NCBI GenBank assembly: GCA_944989445.1
Contig: CALYLW010000054.1
Location: forward strand, 248,001 to 312,000
Length of the DNA: 64,000 nt
DNA from: Ampullaceana balthica
Lineage: Eukaryota > Mollusca > Gastropoda > Lymnaeidae
Reading direction: 5' to 3'
The stretch's first letter is position 1. The number at the start of each line of letters is the position of its first letter. Below are positions 32,116-44,888 of this stretch, one piece after another. The notes under the pieces are model-generated. The model saw only the letters and a list, made by a program, of their open reading frames with translations. It ran no database searches and was not told the DNA's origin. The translations under genes were made by a program, and so were the position numbers.

Positions 32116-32116
<1 letters not shown>
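31584..32116. other. AT-rich stretch with three local repeats
   Basis: Three imperfect tandem segments (GAAATGCAATAGTGAAGTAA type, 31600-31760) and G/C homopolymer runs at 31931 and 32010. No gene is seen. Confidence 0.5.
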
Positions 32117-32170
<54 letters not shown>

Positions 32171-32172
32171 CA

Positions 32173-32202
<30 letters not shown>
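32117..32202. repeat. (CA)n with (TA)n centre
   Basis: CA-TA-CA compound microsatellite. Confidence 0.95.
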
Positions 32203-32203
<1 letters not shown>

Positions 32204-32944
32204 CGAGTCAGAGCAAAGAATTCTTGTTTATATTCAGTCGATGGATGCGGTCTTTTAAACAGTGAAATTACCTCAACAAATTGTGTACATCCAATTTTTT
32301 TAGCGCACAAATTTGCCGTCTGCTCCTCCTCCACCCCCACCCCCCAACACGACAATGTCATGCGAAACGATCTTGTTCCTGTGTCCCACAATCCACAAAT
32401 GTCAACACGTGGTTTGGAGAGTTCAAGATTTGCGTGCTTTTTTTTTATATTAAGGATTCTCAACCATTTTGTTACAGGTAGGTCCTTGGCATTCGGATAA
32501 CGTCCAAGAAACATTTCTTAGAAGAAAAAAAAAGGGGTTTTATGTTCCTATAATAAGTTTGGCACTGGCACTGAACAAATAATTACAGCCCTTGGACCGT
32601 TCTAGGGGAGGGGGTGATTAGGGTGGGGTCGGTCCTGGACCGTTCTGGGGGGGGAGGGGGTGATTGAGGTGGGGTCGGTTTCACCCAAATAAACTAGGCC
32701 AGCATCGAACACACAAAACCAGGTTCTACAAACGCGTTTCTTGATGGATTTCATTGCATATGTGTGGACGCGGAAATAGAGAACTTGGCAGTAACTTTTC
32801 CAGGGAACTAGACAAAGAGACAGACAGGGATCTCATCACTGATAAAGTCGGCCAGGAACAATTTTAAGTTGAGATCCTGTGATTTATAAAAGGAATCATA
32901 AGTGTAAGAGGTACCACCGTGAGAAAAGTTGACAAATGTCTTGC

Positions 32945-33228
32945 ATAGGAAGAGAGTGAAAGAGAGAGAAAGAGAGAGAGAGAGAGAAATAGAGAGAGAG
33001 AGAAAGAAAAAGAGAGATTGAAAGAGACAGAGAGAGAGAGAGAGAAAGATAGATAAAGAGAGAGAGAGATATATATATAAAGAGACTGAGAGATAAAGAG
33101 AGAGAGAGAGAGAGAGGAGAGAGAGTGTGAAAGAGAGACAGAGTGAAAGAGAGAGAGAGAGATTGAAAGAGAGAGAAGAGAGAGCGTAAACGAGGGAGAG
33201 GAGAGAGAGAGTGAAAGAGAGAGAACCG
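32945..33228. repeat. long (GA)n purine tract
   Basis: About 280 bp of almost pure purine on the plus strand, mostly GA with GAAA interruptions. Such mirror-like tracts can form triplex DNA. Confidence 0.9.
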
Positions 33229-33866
33229 TGTTTAGTTGTGCTGAGACTGCAGTGTGATATATTGTGTTGTTTTTAGAGTACCGTAAGTGTGTTTCGTTGG
33301 TACTTTAAAAAAAATATTTTTTTTTAAAAAGTGTCCATTTAAAATATCGCTATACTGGAGACAGTGCGACGTTCTAACCACAGGGGAGAAAACCGTTTTA
33401 TTTTGGGGGATTGAGGGTTATAAAAAAAAAGGAACGAGCTTGAAATAAAAAGGGAGATGATAGATTGTGATTGCTTGACGACCGAAATCTCCATGGATAT
33501 AAATCCTGATTTACGGCAATATAACAAACCATTTTTTAAAATAAAATAGTAGTTCGTAATGGTTTTTTAGTCACTGGACTCAATGACTACCAATAACCAT
33601 ACAATGATTTGGCCGGAATACACCAGTAAATTTTTTCTTCTTTCTCCTCAAGACATACAACTGATATTTGAGAGGCGCATCAATTAAGATCCACAAATAT
33701 TTGAGCCAGTGGAATTGCGCGCATTTACAAAAACGTAAAATAGCGAAGTCAATAGTGCGCTTGCCACACAAGCTGAGGTGCGTGGGATCTCGCCCTCGTT
33801 CAGCTACGATAAAAGTGTTGATCAAAGACTATAGCTAGTAAAGTCATCCGCTGACTTGGAGAGGAG

Positions 33867-33930
33867 ATGGGCGCCGCCAAGTCTACCAAGCAGCGAGAAA
33901 GTTCTAATGAAAACATTAGAACCCCCTACG
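33867..33930 (+). CDS. possible first coding exon with N-myristoylation motif
   Basis: ATG at 33867 (GAGATGGGCG) opens a frame reading MGAAKSTKQRESSNENIRTP. Glycine at 2, serine at 6 and nearby lysines fit an N-myristoylation signal. A weak donor GAG|GTTATG lies at about 33930, before the (CA)n tract, where the reading becomes repeat-derived. It is short and could be chance. Confidence 0.25.
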
Positions 33931-33960
33931 ACCATGAGGTTATGGGACAAAAAAAAACAA

Positions 33961-33963
<3 letters not shown>

Positions 33964-34033
<70 letters not shown>
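33964..34033. repeat. (CA)n microsatellite
   Basis: Uninterrupted CA dinucleotide for about 70 bp. Confidence 0.97.
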
Positions 34034-34038
<5 letters not shown>

Positions 34039-34284
34039 AAAAGGATAATTAATGAATTTTTAAAAACAATTTTGAACACGCTGAGTATGAAATGCGCTAG
34101 AAATGTTGTCCCCTGGGTAAATCAAGATCGATCTGGTCGTGCAATGATCTTTATTCCTGTTAAATAAAAACATTTTTAACGTGTTTCTTTTGTATTACCT
34201 TGTAGATTGATAGGCCCCAACCCCTAAAGAGAAATATAATGTTGTCGTTAAAATGTATGGACTAATCTTCTAATGTATTGCATG

Positions 34285-34722
34285 GATAATTGACACAATG
34301 AGTTTGTTTAATATTGACTATGAAATTTACACAATGTCTTGTTTAATATTTATAATGACATTGACACAATGTCTTGTTTAATATTTACAAAGAATTTGAC
34401 ACAATGACTTGTTTAATATTTACAATGACATTGACACAATGACTTGTTTAATATTTACAATTGCATTGACACAATGACTTGTTTAATATTTACAATTACA
34501 TTGACACAATGTCTTGTTTAATATACAATGACATTGACACAATGACTTGTTTAATATTCACCATGACATTGACACAAAGACTTGTTTAATATTTACAATG
34601 ACATTGACACAATGACTTGTTTAGTATTCACCATGACATTGACACAATGACTTGTTTAGTATTCACCATGACATTGACGCAATGACTTGGTTTAATATTT
34701 ACAATGACATTGACACAACCGC
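34285..34722. repeat. 35-bp minisatellite
   Basis: About 12 units with core TTGACACAATGACTTGTTTA plus ATATTTACAATGACA; the second half varies (TTCACC or TTACAA). Confidence 0.9.
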
Positions 34723-34964
34723 AACGAGACCTGGGATCTTTTTTATTTTAAAAAGTAAGATGACATCTGGTGTCATTTGACACCGAGGTCCAAAATCTAC
34801 CAGCCAACCACCCCCACCCCAACTTGACATCTCAGCCATCAAATGACACCCAACGACCTGACATCTAACACGTGCCAGGACATGCGGGGTAAACAAACAA
34901 ACAAACCAACAAACCAACAAACTCAAGCGTTGCCTAACTCCACAGAGGACAATGGACTACTCAC

Positions 34965-35215
34965 TTTTTCTGGATGCCGATATCAAACTCCCGGTAAACT
35001 TTATCATTCTTTTTTCCGTAATCTTCCGTCGCTTTAAGTGTCGTCTGCTTCTTCAAATAATAAAAAAAGGAAAGCTTTCCCGGCAAGAGAGACACGATTC
35101 CGTCAAACCAATCCCCGGGTAACATGGCATGGGGATCAGAACAAACGAATACACCGGTGACACATGGAATCAATAGGGAAAAGTCATCGGGCAGATTTGA
35201 GTTGCTACGCGCCAT
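34965..35215 (-). CDS. exon candidate, unknown protein
   Basis: Minus-strand frame of 83 codons, from an ATG at 35215 to a strong donor AAAAA|GTGAGTA (GT at 34964-34963). It reads MARSNSNLPDDFSLLIP, SDPHAMLPGDWFDGIVSL, LSFFYYLKKQTTLKATEDYG and VYREFDIGIQ. Composition is protein-like and the region is GC-richer than its flanks, but I do not recognise the family. The upstream limit is uncertain (start codon or an undetected acceptor). Confidence 0.4.
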
Positions 35216-35219
35216 TCGG

Positions 35220-36235
35220 TTACAGGGAAGGTACCCGGATTGTCAACACAACAAATGGCGTCATCACTTCGGTGGTTCTCAGCGCGTGATGACATAGGTC
35301 AGTTTGAGGGGCAATGGCGTCAGTGGAAAAGGAGAGAGTGAAGAGTGGGGGTCAGTAGAAATTATTTTCTATAACATTAAAAGTTGTTTGTTTTTTAAAC
35401 GCACTTTTTTTCTTCAAAACGTCAATCGGGAGAAACGTGAATCTTCCAACATTTAAAAGCAAGTTACAACAAATGAATAGCTATCAAAGATGCAGCTTAT
35501 TTGTCAACAGCAAAAGATGAGTAGAAGATGTGGGTCAAATCATTTTTATGAAATATTCGGGTGGTCAAATCAGTGTGTCGATTGTGTAGGTCAAAGATGT
35601 TGCTCAAACGTTTGGGTTAAAAATTTGGCTCAAAGATAGGGGGGGGAGGGAGAGATGTTCAAACTAGAGGCTAGTGTATGAAATGCGTAAAGGACGCTAG
35701 TTAAACGCGTGTGCTAAACAGGCAGGCCAGAGGTAAACGTGTCAGGGACGTGGTTCCAAACACATGAATCAAGCGTCATATCTTATAAGGTCAGTGGTGT
35801 AGTTAGGGTACCATAGGTCAGGTGCCATGAGGTCAGGTGTCACAGGTCAGGTGTAATTTTTATACACAGCGCATAAAAATGTCAAGAGCGCTTATCGAAG
35901 AGGGCCATGCTGTTTACAACAACCGACTGCGTTTTTTCAAGGAGTCAGCGGTTTCGTGTTGTTGATTAGCTACGAACACTGAACTGTGTTAATTCAAGGA
36001 GTCAGCGGTTTCGTGTGGTTGATCAGCTACAGCGTTCAGGTCCAATATCAAAAAGGTCTTCTTTATCCTTGATACTAGCGACCATATAATTGCTTATGTT
36101 TGCATATGACTTTGTTGAGATAAATGGTTTAATGTCAGTATTGCTCTCGCTGTTTACTTGTCAGGCGCCACCTATTTTAGGCTTTGAACATTTAATAATC
36201 GAAGTTTAAAAAAACATTTTAAAAAAAATAATAGA
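35220..36235. other. non-genic stretch
   Basis: Includes several AGGTCA half-sites in a row (AGGTCAGGTG at about 35816-35850) and a duplicated AAGGAGTCAGCGGTTTCGTG segment (35939 and 35997). No gene is supported. Confidence 0.5.
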
Positions 36236-38235
36236 AATTTAAAATGAGAATAAACAACCCGTAAAAACAAAAGTACAAAATGACCCACTTCCCGTGAAGG
36301 CATCGAGCTGAAATTTGGTACACGGACCCGTGTCACCTATCAATGCATCGTATCAAAATTTCAGATCGATTGAACGTACCGTAATTAAGTTAATGCATTT
36401 TTAGTTTATCTATATAAACTATATGTAGCGGTCGCCATCGTTTACATTTTACGGGTCACTTGACTTCACCCCAGCCACAGGTGAACACATCTCGTCTTTT
36501 AAATATGTGTAAAGGCGTGCTTTTGTTTACATTTTGCGTGTCACGCTGAACTTGGCCCAGCGATCGGTGACAAGACCTTTCCCCTCTCCCACAGGTTAAA
36601 AGCTAAAGGGAGTTAAGACGGATTCAGTCTGTAAATATTTGTCGCGTTTGAACATAATCAATACTTTTAGTTATGTCTCATCTATAAGGGATTTATAGTC
36701 AAAAACTTTGTTTTTAAATCCCTTATATTAACTTCACCGGCGTCTCTCTCTCTCTCTCTCTGTCTGTCTGTCGTCATCTCATCATCTCATGGGCGGGCGG
36801 GCGGAAAAACAAAAGTCGAAAATGACCCACTTCCCGTCATTTGATCGAGCTGAAATTTGGCACACTCACTCGTCTGACCTAACAATGCATCGTATCAAAA
36901 TTTCAGATCGATCGAACGTACCGTAATTAAATTAATGCATTTTTAGTTTATCCTTATATGAGGTATGTAATTCAAATTCACGGTTTGTTATTGTTTTTTT
37001 CTTCCACTTCCACGTGAGTTTGAGTTGACGCCGACCGTCGTGCCGACACCCCCTCACGTCCCACCCCCATTTGTTAAAGACAAGGGACATCACTCGGTGT
37101 CAGTCTGTCAATGTTTGTAGCGTTTGAAAATAATCAATACTGTTAGTTATGTCTCATATATAAGGGATTTATAGTCAAAAACTTTTGTTTTTACGGGTTT
37201 GTTTTTAAATCCCTTATATTAACTTCGCGGCCGTCTCATCATCTCATCATCTCATCATCTCATTGGCTGGGCGGGCGGAAAAACAAAAGTCGAAAATGAC
37301 CCACTTCCCGTCATTTGATCGAGCTGAAATTTGGCACACTCACCCGTCTGACCTAACAATGCATCGTTTCAAAATTTCAGATCGATCGAACGTACCGTAA
37401 TTAAATAAATGCATTTTTAGTTTATCCTTATATGAGGTATGTAATTTAAATTCACGGTTTGTTATTGTTTTTTTCTCACGTGAAAGTTTGAGCTGACGCA
37501 TTGAGGCGACCCAACGAAGCGACGGGGTGCTTTTGTTTACATTTTACGTGTCACGCTGAGCTCGGTCAAGCGAATCGGTGACCAGACTTTTCCCCTCTCC
37601 CCCTCCCACCCACCCCTCCCCCCCTAGGGTTATGAAGCAAACTTGAGTTAAGACAGATTCAGTCTGTAAATGTTTGAAAATAATCAATACTGTTAGTTAT
37701 GTCTCATATGTAAGGGATTTATAGTCAAAAACTTTGTTTTTACGGGTTTGTTTTTTAAATCCCTTATATTAACTTCTAAATCTTGTCTGTCTTCGTACGT
37801 CGGTCGGGGGAAAAAACAAAAGTAAATAAAACAATTTCAGATCGATCGAACGTACCGTTATTAAATTAATGCATTTTTAGTTTATCCTTAAATAACGTAT
37901 GTAATTCAAATTCACTGTTTGTTATTGTTTTTTTTTCCACGTGAGAGTTTCAGTTGACGCGACCCATCAAAGTACCGGCGTGCTTTTGTTTACATTTTAC
38001 ATGTCACGCTGAGCTCGGTCAAGCGATCGGTGACCAGACTTTTCCCCTCTCCCCCCCCCACGCACAGGGTTATGAAGCAAAGTTGAGTTAAGACAGATTC
38101 AGCCTTTTAATGTCTGTCGCGTTTGAAAATAATCAATACTGTTAGTTACGTCTCATATATAAGGGATTTATAGTCAAAAACTTTGTTTTTACGGTTTTGT
38201 TTTATTTACTTTTGTTTTTCCGCCCGCCCGCGGAC
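36236..38235 (-). repeat. family B tandem element, four copies
   Basis: Four head-to-tail units in minus orientation meet at junctions reading AAATCCCTTATATTAACTTC (about 36715, 37207 and 37757). Units are about 450-560 bp and end TAAGGGATTTATAGTCAAAA. Each has AAATGACCCACTTCCCGTCA, the hairpin core GAGCTGAAATTTGG...TTCAAAATTTCAGATC, ACCGTAATTAAATTAATGCA and CACGCTGAGCTCGGTCAAGC segments. The layout is the same as family A, with more divergence. The first unit is truncated and the last partial. Confidence 0.85.
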
Positions 38236-38840
38236 GATATAGACAGATAGAGAGATGACGACAGGATTTCAAAGTTAATATAAGGGATTAAATAATAAAA
38301 CAACCCCGTAAAAACAAAGTTTTTGACTATAAATCCCTTTTATATGAGGCATAATTAAAAGTATGGATCATGTTTATACGCGACACACATTTACAGACTT
38401 AATCTACCTTAACTCTCCTTTGCTGTATAACCGGGGGGAGGGGAGAGGGGAAAAGTCTGGTCGCTGATCGCTAGACCGAGCTCAGCGTGACACGTAAACT
38501 GTAAACAAAAGCACGCCAGTACATCGATGGGTGGCGTGAACGCGTCAACTGAACTGGCTCTTGCACGTGAAAGAAAAACAATAACAAACCGTGATTTTGA
38601 ATTACATACGTTGTATATAGATAAACTAAAAATGCATTAATTTAATTACGGTACGTTCGATCGACCTGAAATTTTGATACGATACATTGTTAGGTGACAC
38701 GAGTCTATATGCTAAATTTCAGCTCGAAGGCATCACGGGAAGTGGGTAATTTTTTACTTTTGTTTTTCCTTCCGACGACGAACGACTGACAGAGAGAGAG
38801 AGAGAACGGCGGGGAAGTCAATATAAGGGATTTTTTAAAA
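38236..38840 (+). repeat. family B element, inverted copy at the array end
   Basis: After a short plus-oriented 3' fragment (to about 38290), a full plus-oriented unit runs from AACCCCGTAAAAACAAAG to GTCAATATAAGGGATTTTTT. It is head-to-head with the preceding minus-oriented array. Confidence 0.85.
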
Positions 38841-40660
38841 TACACTTGAAATGATAGGATGTTAGTGATTGCATTTCAATTTTTAATTGTGACCGTCTCC
38901 GCCAAAGTTCTCTCAGACCACAACGCATCCCCCTAACCCAGTATCAGTGGTGGGTAGAGCATTGGAATGCTGGGGATGGCTGTCCGCGTTAGCGCCGAAC
39001 AAAAGCACAATTTTAAGTATTGGATATCGCGACCGGCGGCTGAAGACGTCGTGGGGAGTTTATTATGACATGGGTGAAGGAGTCAATGAGTGAAAAGTTT
39101 AAGTGCGGCCAAACCGGACAAGAGAACCTGGACGTGCCAGCGGTATTTTTATTATGACCAGGGAAAAATACGAAGGTAACGAGTTTTTATGACTCCAGCC
39201 GTAGGATCATCTCAAATGTCACCCACATTCCTCTGACCACCAATAAAAGGGGAGGACTGTGGGAGACAGAGGAGAGAGTGACCCAGCGCCTGGTTAAGGG
39301 AGTGATGCAGGGCCTGTTTAGGTGGACCGAACTTAGTGGTAGAGTAGCGCGTTGCTTAGTGACTGTAATAAAATTGTATACCGTGCTACCTGTTTTAGTT
39401 ATTTACAATAGTGATTTAACGGTGTTAACCTTATTGGACAGAAATTAATCTAATAAACACTATTCACAACTATAGTCCTCACTACCTGTGTTTTATCTCT
39501 TTATTTAATAAACTGTCAAGTTAGTGTGTGTGCTGCAGTATAGCAATATCAATCATAACATTAAACTACAGCCAGCCTCTCGGCTACATAAAAAAAAGAG
39601 AATTATAAATTATAACATCAATTATTAAATTTTGGGAGATAAAAATTAGTTACTAATTTATTTATTTGTAACTTTATTTTGAGAGCGTCTTGGCTCTTTT
39701 AAACCATTGCATAATATATAATTATTTCACCGCCCTTTACTACTGTTCATAATAAGGGACGTAGTGGTCTAGCGGTAGCGGGCTGGACTGTCGAACCGAA
39801 GCTAAAGAGAGTCACGACAAGGTCTCCTGCTGGGCAATGTGCTAGCCACGCAATCCCTTGCTCGTTAGTGGTGGCTCAATAAAACTTGTAAAAGCTACTT
39901 CACTTGCCCCATAGGCCGTCATGGTCTGAAAAGGGGGGGTTATTTATTTATTATTTACTGTTCATAATAGCATTAATTGGACCCTTCTAAAGTTAATATA
40001 ATGTTTAACTAGGACGCTCCAGATGGGAGTGGGGGTGTAAGAAAGTGTGACAGTTTGTGACAGACAAGGGGGGGGGGTTGTTCGCCGGGGCAAACAGTCT
40101 GACCAGCTGAAGCAGCGGCACGTCAAATTCTTCAACAACAACAACAAAATGAACGGCAAGTAAACGCGATGCTTGTTTTTGTTGCAGAGTTCCGAACAGC
40201 GCAGTCGTGCCCTTTAAGCGGGTGTGCTGTTAATAGAACCAGCTGGGTACTAAACGCTGGGATTAAAATATCACCATCACTGAAGAGTTACAAGTTACAC
40301 GCAGAACGCTACCGGTACATTTGATACTCTCCCCCTCCTTTTGTTGGTAATTACTGTGGCGGTTGGTGGTTAGCAGACACAGTAATTGTCTGGCAAGAAA
40401 CGACGCATCGATTTGATTGGTCGTCGGGTTAAAGATAGCGGCTGATATACCCTCTAACTCTAAGTAAATCTATTGAAGTAAAAAAAAGAAGCTATTTTTC
40501 TATGCTACCAAGAAGAATAATGACTTTTTTCTTAGCGGAGCATCGCGACTGTCTTTCACGGCAGGGCGTTGCGAAGGGGTGTGAAAGGGGCTTCGAGCCC
40601 CGAGAGACAACATTGGTCTTAAGATTTAAATATCCATGCTATTTACAAATAAATAGAGGT
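38841..40660. other. non-genic stretch with tRNA-like fragment
   Basis: At 39757-39800 GGGACGTAGTGGTCTAGCGG carries an A-box-like TGGTCTAGCGG without a clear B box, probably another SINE head. Several AATAAA hexamers lie at 39244-39515, and a CACAGTAATTGTC segment occurs near 40380. A solo LTR at about 39.07-39.56 kb was considered but no matching flanks were found. Confidence 0.4.
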
Positions 40661-40689
40661 AAAAACAAGATTTTTAAAAACCTTATTTT

Positions 40690-41725
40690 TAGAAGTGGAC
40701 TTAAAAGAAGAAAATAATTTTAAACTTATAAGTTCATGTACATTTTTACTTTCATTTCATATGACTAAAAACGTTGGGCGGGCGCTTATAATGTGTTTGG
40801 TATAAAAATTTAAAGAATTATAATTTAGAAGGCAAAAAAAAACAACAGATCTATAAGTGAGAGAATGCGTAGAATAAACTGCATATGTAAAACCCCATAA
40901 GCACCCGCCCCACGTTTTTAGTCATATTAAATCAGAGTAATTGAACTTATGAGTTTAAGATTATTTTCTTCTTTTTAGTCCACTTATAAAAAAAAATTGT
41001 TTTAAAAAATATTTTTTCGTTACCTCAATTTATTTTTATTCTTTTTTACTCTAAGTGTAAAATCATAGAGTATATCGAAAATTTTATTTCTTTATTAATT
41101 ATTAAACGTGATTTAAATTCCCTTGCTGTTAAACAGGGGGATGTGGTCATCGATGGCTGGGGTGAACTCCGGTGGCACGTGGATGTCAACAATAGCTGAC
41201 GGATACAGAGACCATATAGAGATAAACTAAAAATGCATTAATTTAATTACAGTACAATCGATCGATCTGAAATTTTGATACAATGCATTGTCATCCAAGA
41301 TCTATCTGTGGTAAAATTTTGAGATCTCCAAAACCATCAGAAAAGGTTAAATTTTACGTTGGAAATTTTGAAATGTTGCAACAGACAGGAACGAAAGCAA
41401 GGTAAAAAAAATAAAGGTAAAAAGATTTTTTTTAAAAACACACGTTTTCATAAGTGGACTAAAAAGAAGAAAATATTTTAAAACTTATAAGTTCAAGTAC
41501 TTTGATTTAATATGACTAAACACGTGGGTCGGACGCTTATGATGTTTTACATATGCAGTTCAATCATTCTCTCACTTATAGATCTCTCTTTTGCCTTCTA
41601 AATTATAAATCTTTAATTTTTATACCAAACACCCGCCCAACGTTTTTAGTCATATTAAATGAAAGTACTTGAACGTATAAGTTTTCAATTATTCTCTTCT
41701 TTTTAGTCTGCTTATAAAAACGTTG
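40690..41725. mobile_element. pair of inverted palindromic elements
   Basis: A unit of about 300 bp at 40690-40985 is itself a palindrome (AAGTGGACTTAAAAGAAGAA at one end, TTCTTCTTTTTAGTCCACTT at the other, with GGGCGGGCGCTTATAATG and CATAAGCACCCGCCC inside). A second such unit is at about 41455-41725. Part of a family A/B core lies between (41220-41400, CGATCGATCTGAAATTTTG). No coding sequence. Confidence 0.65.
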
Positions 41726-41884
41726 TTTTTACAAATATGTTTTACCTCTATTTTTTTTAAAATACACAACGCACAATAAATTTTACATTCATTTCATTTT
41801 TATAAAAATTTGTCTCAAAGAAAACAATCGAATAATCTTACGAAGGCACAAGATTGTCTTAAAATAAAAGTACAATCTTATTAA

Positions 41885-44120
41885 GGGGCCGTCCATAAAT
41901 GACGTCACGCGATTTTGGCAGATTTTTTACCCCCTCCACCCCCTCGTCACGCCTCGTCACAAAAAGTTAGACCCTCTCCCTCTAAAAATACGTCCTAAAG
42001 CTTTGACAACCCCCTCCCTTAAAAACACACACACAAAAACACACAAAAAAAACACACAAAAAACACCAAAAAACACAAAAAAAACACCTTATTTTCTATT
42101 TAAAATTAAGTATGTTTCAAACAATGTTATTGACATTTAAGTATTTATTATTTATTTAGTGAATGTCCACATTGTAATATCGTAACCCGCGTGAAGCATT
42201 TTTTAAAAACGTTTAACCGGCCTTCGGAAAACGAACTGTGGCACGTGGATGTCAACAATCCTTAGATTATATTTTATTTTAATGCATACAAATTAAACAT
42301 TGACTATTAATCATCACGGTTAACGTTTTTATTTGGAAAAAAATTATTTAAAAATAATATTTTTAAAATGTATTTTAAAAAAATCCTTCAATTGACTGAC
42401 GGGCATCCCGTAAGAAAGAGGTCGGCGAACAGGGGTAAATACCCTCATCTGGGGACAAATGGGAATTCTTGGGGGTAATGCAGACTCATTTTGGACATAT
42501 AACATCCACTACAATCCACTAGATATATTAAAATACGTCATGTGTACGTGTACGCTTGGAACATATGCCCATTATTGAACCGGTTCCTTCCAGAAAATGC
42601 ATTTTTAAAAATTTGACAACTATCAGATTTCATACCTATGTACTATACGAAGACACCTAAATCCACCCTACTTTCATTTATATTGACAAGAGTGACAATA
42701 GTCTTAATCCACATGACTTGACTGTATAAAGTATCCTTTCTGTGATATTTAAAATTAACGAAGTGGCTGCTCGTCTCGAAGTATTTTCATTGTTGTTATG
42801 GCAATATGGCAGAGCGAAGCGTACTTCCGGTAATGAAATGTTGTATTTTTACACTTGAAAATAGGTAATAAGTAAATAGGGAATAAGTGCAATTATTTTT
42901 ATCCATTAACGTAATTAATATGTTAGTTTTAGGGTCTGGGTTAGGTATAGTTGTCTATTTTTTAAAAACAAAACGACTTCCAGACGACTAGCATTCATGC
43001 TAGTCGTCTCGAACTTCGAGACGACTAGCATCGGCCTAAAATTAATACCTTAAAAACTGAGCTAAGAAGAAAAGTTGTTTTGTGCTCCTTTCGAATTGCG
43101 ACGTCAAGAATTTGATGCATTAAATAAAGTTAATGAATACTTGACTAATTTTAAATGGGCTCATTTATCATTATATCTAGAATGGCCAGGGGCGTTTGAC
43201 CAATAACCAATCGAACAATTATATCAAACTTAAAACGTTTATAATTCTATCAAATAGATTCCACCCCCCCCCCTTTTAAAGAAAAAGGATATTCCGTGTT
43301 GTTTTGACTTAAAATATCTACACATAATCCTATTCAGATCATTTTTAGACACTTTTCATGCTTGTAAAACTCACCAGTAGCATTTTCCGGGGGGAGGGGC
43401 TATCGACGTTCCCTCAAATCCCCGAGTCATGTGAGCAGGACCTAGAGTCTGGGGGTTGGGGGGGGGGTAACGCACACATAAACTTGTATAGCCGACTCCT
43501 GCCGTGAGAGAACCAAACGGAGCTGCGGTTACATCATAAATGCTTTAATGTCAACACCAAACGACGAAGTGTAAAAATTTCATCCGCAGGAGCGGCCTTT
43601 GGGGGTGGCAGCTGGGGCAATAGCCCCAGGCCCCGCGCTTGGGGGGGGCGCGTTTCAGACTTGAGACTATATTTTAGTGACAAAAAAGCCGGCAGATATT
43701 GCACTACTGAGTTTGCGCAAGAATTTATCTAATCTAGGGGGGCCCCGCGGGGTCATTGTTGCACCAGGCCTCGCGCGTACCTTACGCCGCCTCTGTTCCT
43801 CCGTTATCTTGGGGGTTCTCAAATTTAAGGATTATAATAAGATTTAATTTTCGTGTCTTGATAGCTTACGCCAACCAGCATCTGATGGCCTGCCGACCGG
43901 CACATTGAGAAGCACTGATTTAAAAATAAATTAAAAAAAATGTAAGTCATCAAATAAATTGTAAGCGACCAAATATTTCAGTGGAAGTTTTATTTAAAAT
44001 TACCCTTTTGATGTGATGTCATATTTCTTCAACCCCCCTCCTCCCCCTCGTCACGCATCGTCACAAAAGTGTGACCCCCCTCCCCCTCCTAGGTACGTGA
44101 CGTCATTTATGGACGGCCCC
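41885..44120. mobile_element. 2.2-kb element with MITE-family termini
   Basis: Left end GGGGCCGTCCATAAATGACG and right end CGTCATTTATGGACGGCCCC are perfect inverted repeats of about 25 bp, flanked by TAA on both sides (41882-41884, 44121-44123). Subterminal CCCCCTCGTCACGC segments recur near both ends. The inside has no long ORF and includes a hAT fragment (43880-43915) and a CCCCAGGCCCCGCGC repeat near 43625. It may be one long non-autonomous element with later insertions, or two half elements. Confidence 0.55.
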
Positions 44121-44888
44121 TAATACATTTAAAAAACCTTTTAATTAAAAAAAAATGAGTACCCGGTAATTTTCTTTTTGTTTAAATAAAGAAAGGGAGC
44201 TTATTCTAATCATTTATTTTAGTAAAGAGTAATAACTTTATTAATAAAATATTATGTATTAAATTTAAATCATCTTTCATAACTTAATATTTTCCTCACG
44301 CATTTGTTTAAACAAAATGTTACTACTCATGATTTTCTATTTAAACAGATTTTTTAATGACTTATTTTTTAATTGCCATTATTGTAGTTTTGTATACGAA
44401 TTAATAATAACACGAAATAAGTTTTTAAAAAGTTAATATATCAGATTTGTCAGCTCTATTCGATCACCCACAGCATCATATACAATTAATATTAACTATA
44501 ATTTTTGGAAACTCCTTAAAAGTAACGGAGTACAACCTCATAATAAACCATCTGAATTGTTTTTTTAAAAAAAGGAAGAAGAAACACTTTGTCACGTGTT
44601 ATATCATTTAAGTTTTCGAAATATTGGAATACCTTATTCAACATAAGACAAAACTATGGTTTTAGACTGACGTTTATTAATTTTGTGTACTTGAGTTATA
44701 TAAGTTCCTTTCACAATCATATAGCTATATATATAATTCACAAGAACAAGTAGTGTGCAAATAAGCATGACGAATGACCCTTGCTGGCGTTCGACCAATC
44801 ACAGTGTATGGTTGGCAAGCGAAGTGGGTTCAGAAAAAAAAAGGGGGGGGGGACATGTCACGAAACCAAAATGCTGCTTGAATCAAGC

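Noticed and set aside
33822..34167. His/Thr-rich ORFs
   Set aside because: Translation of the (CA)n tract.
39066..39565. Another solo LTR (TG...CA with poly(A) signals)
   Set aside because: No matching flanking duplication at any tested pair of ends.
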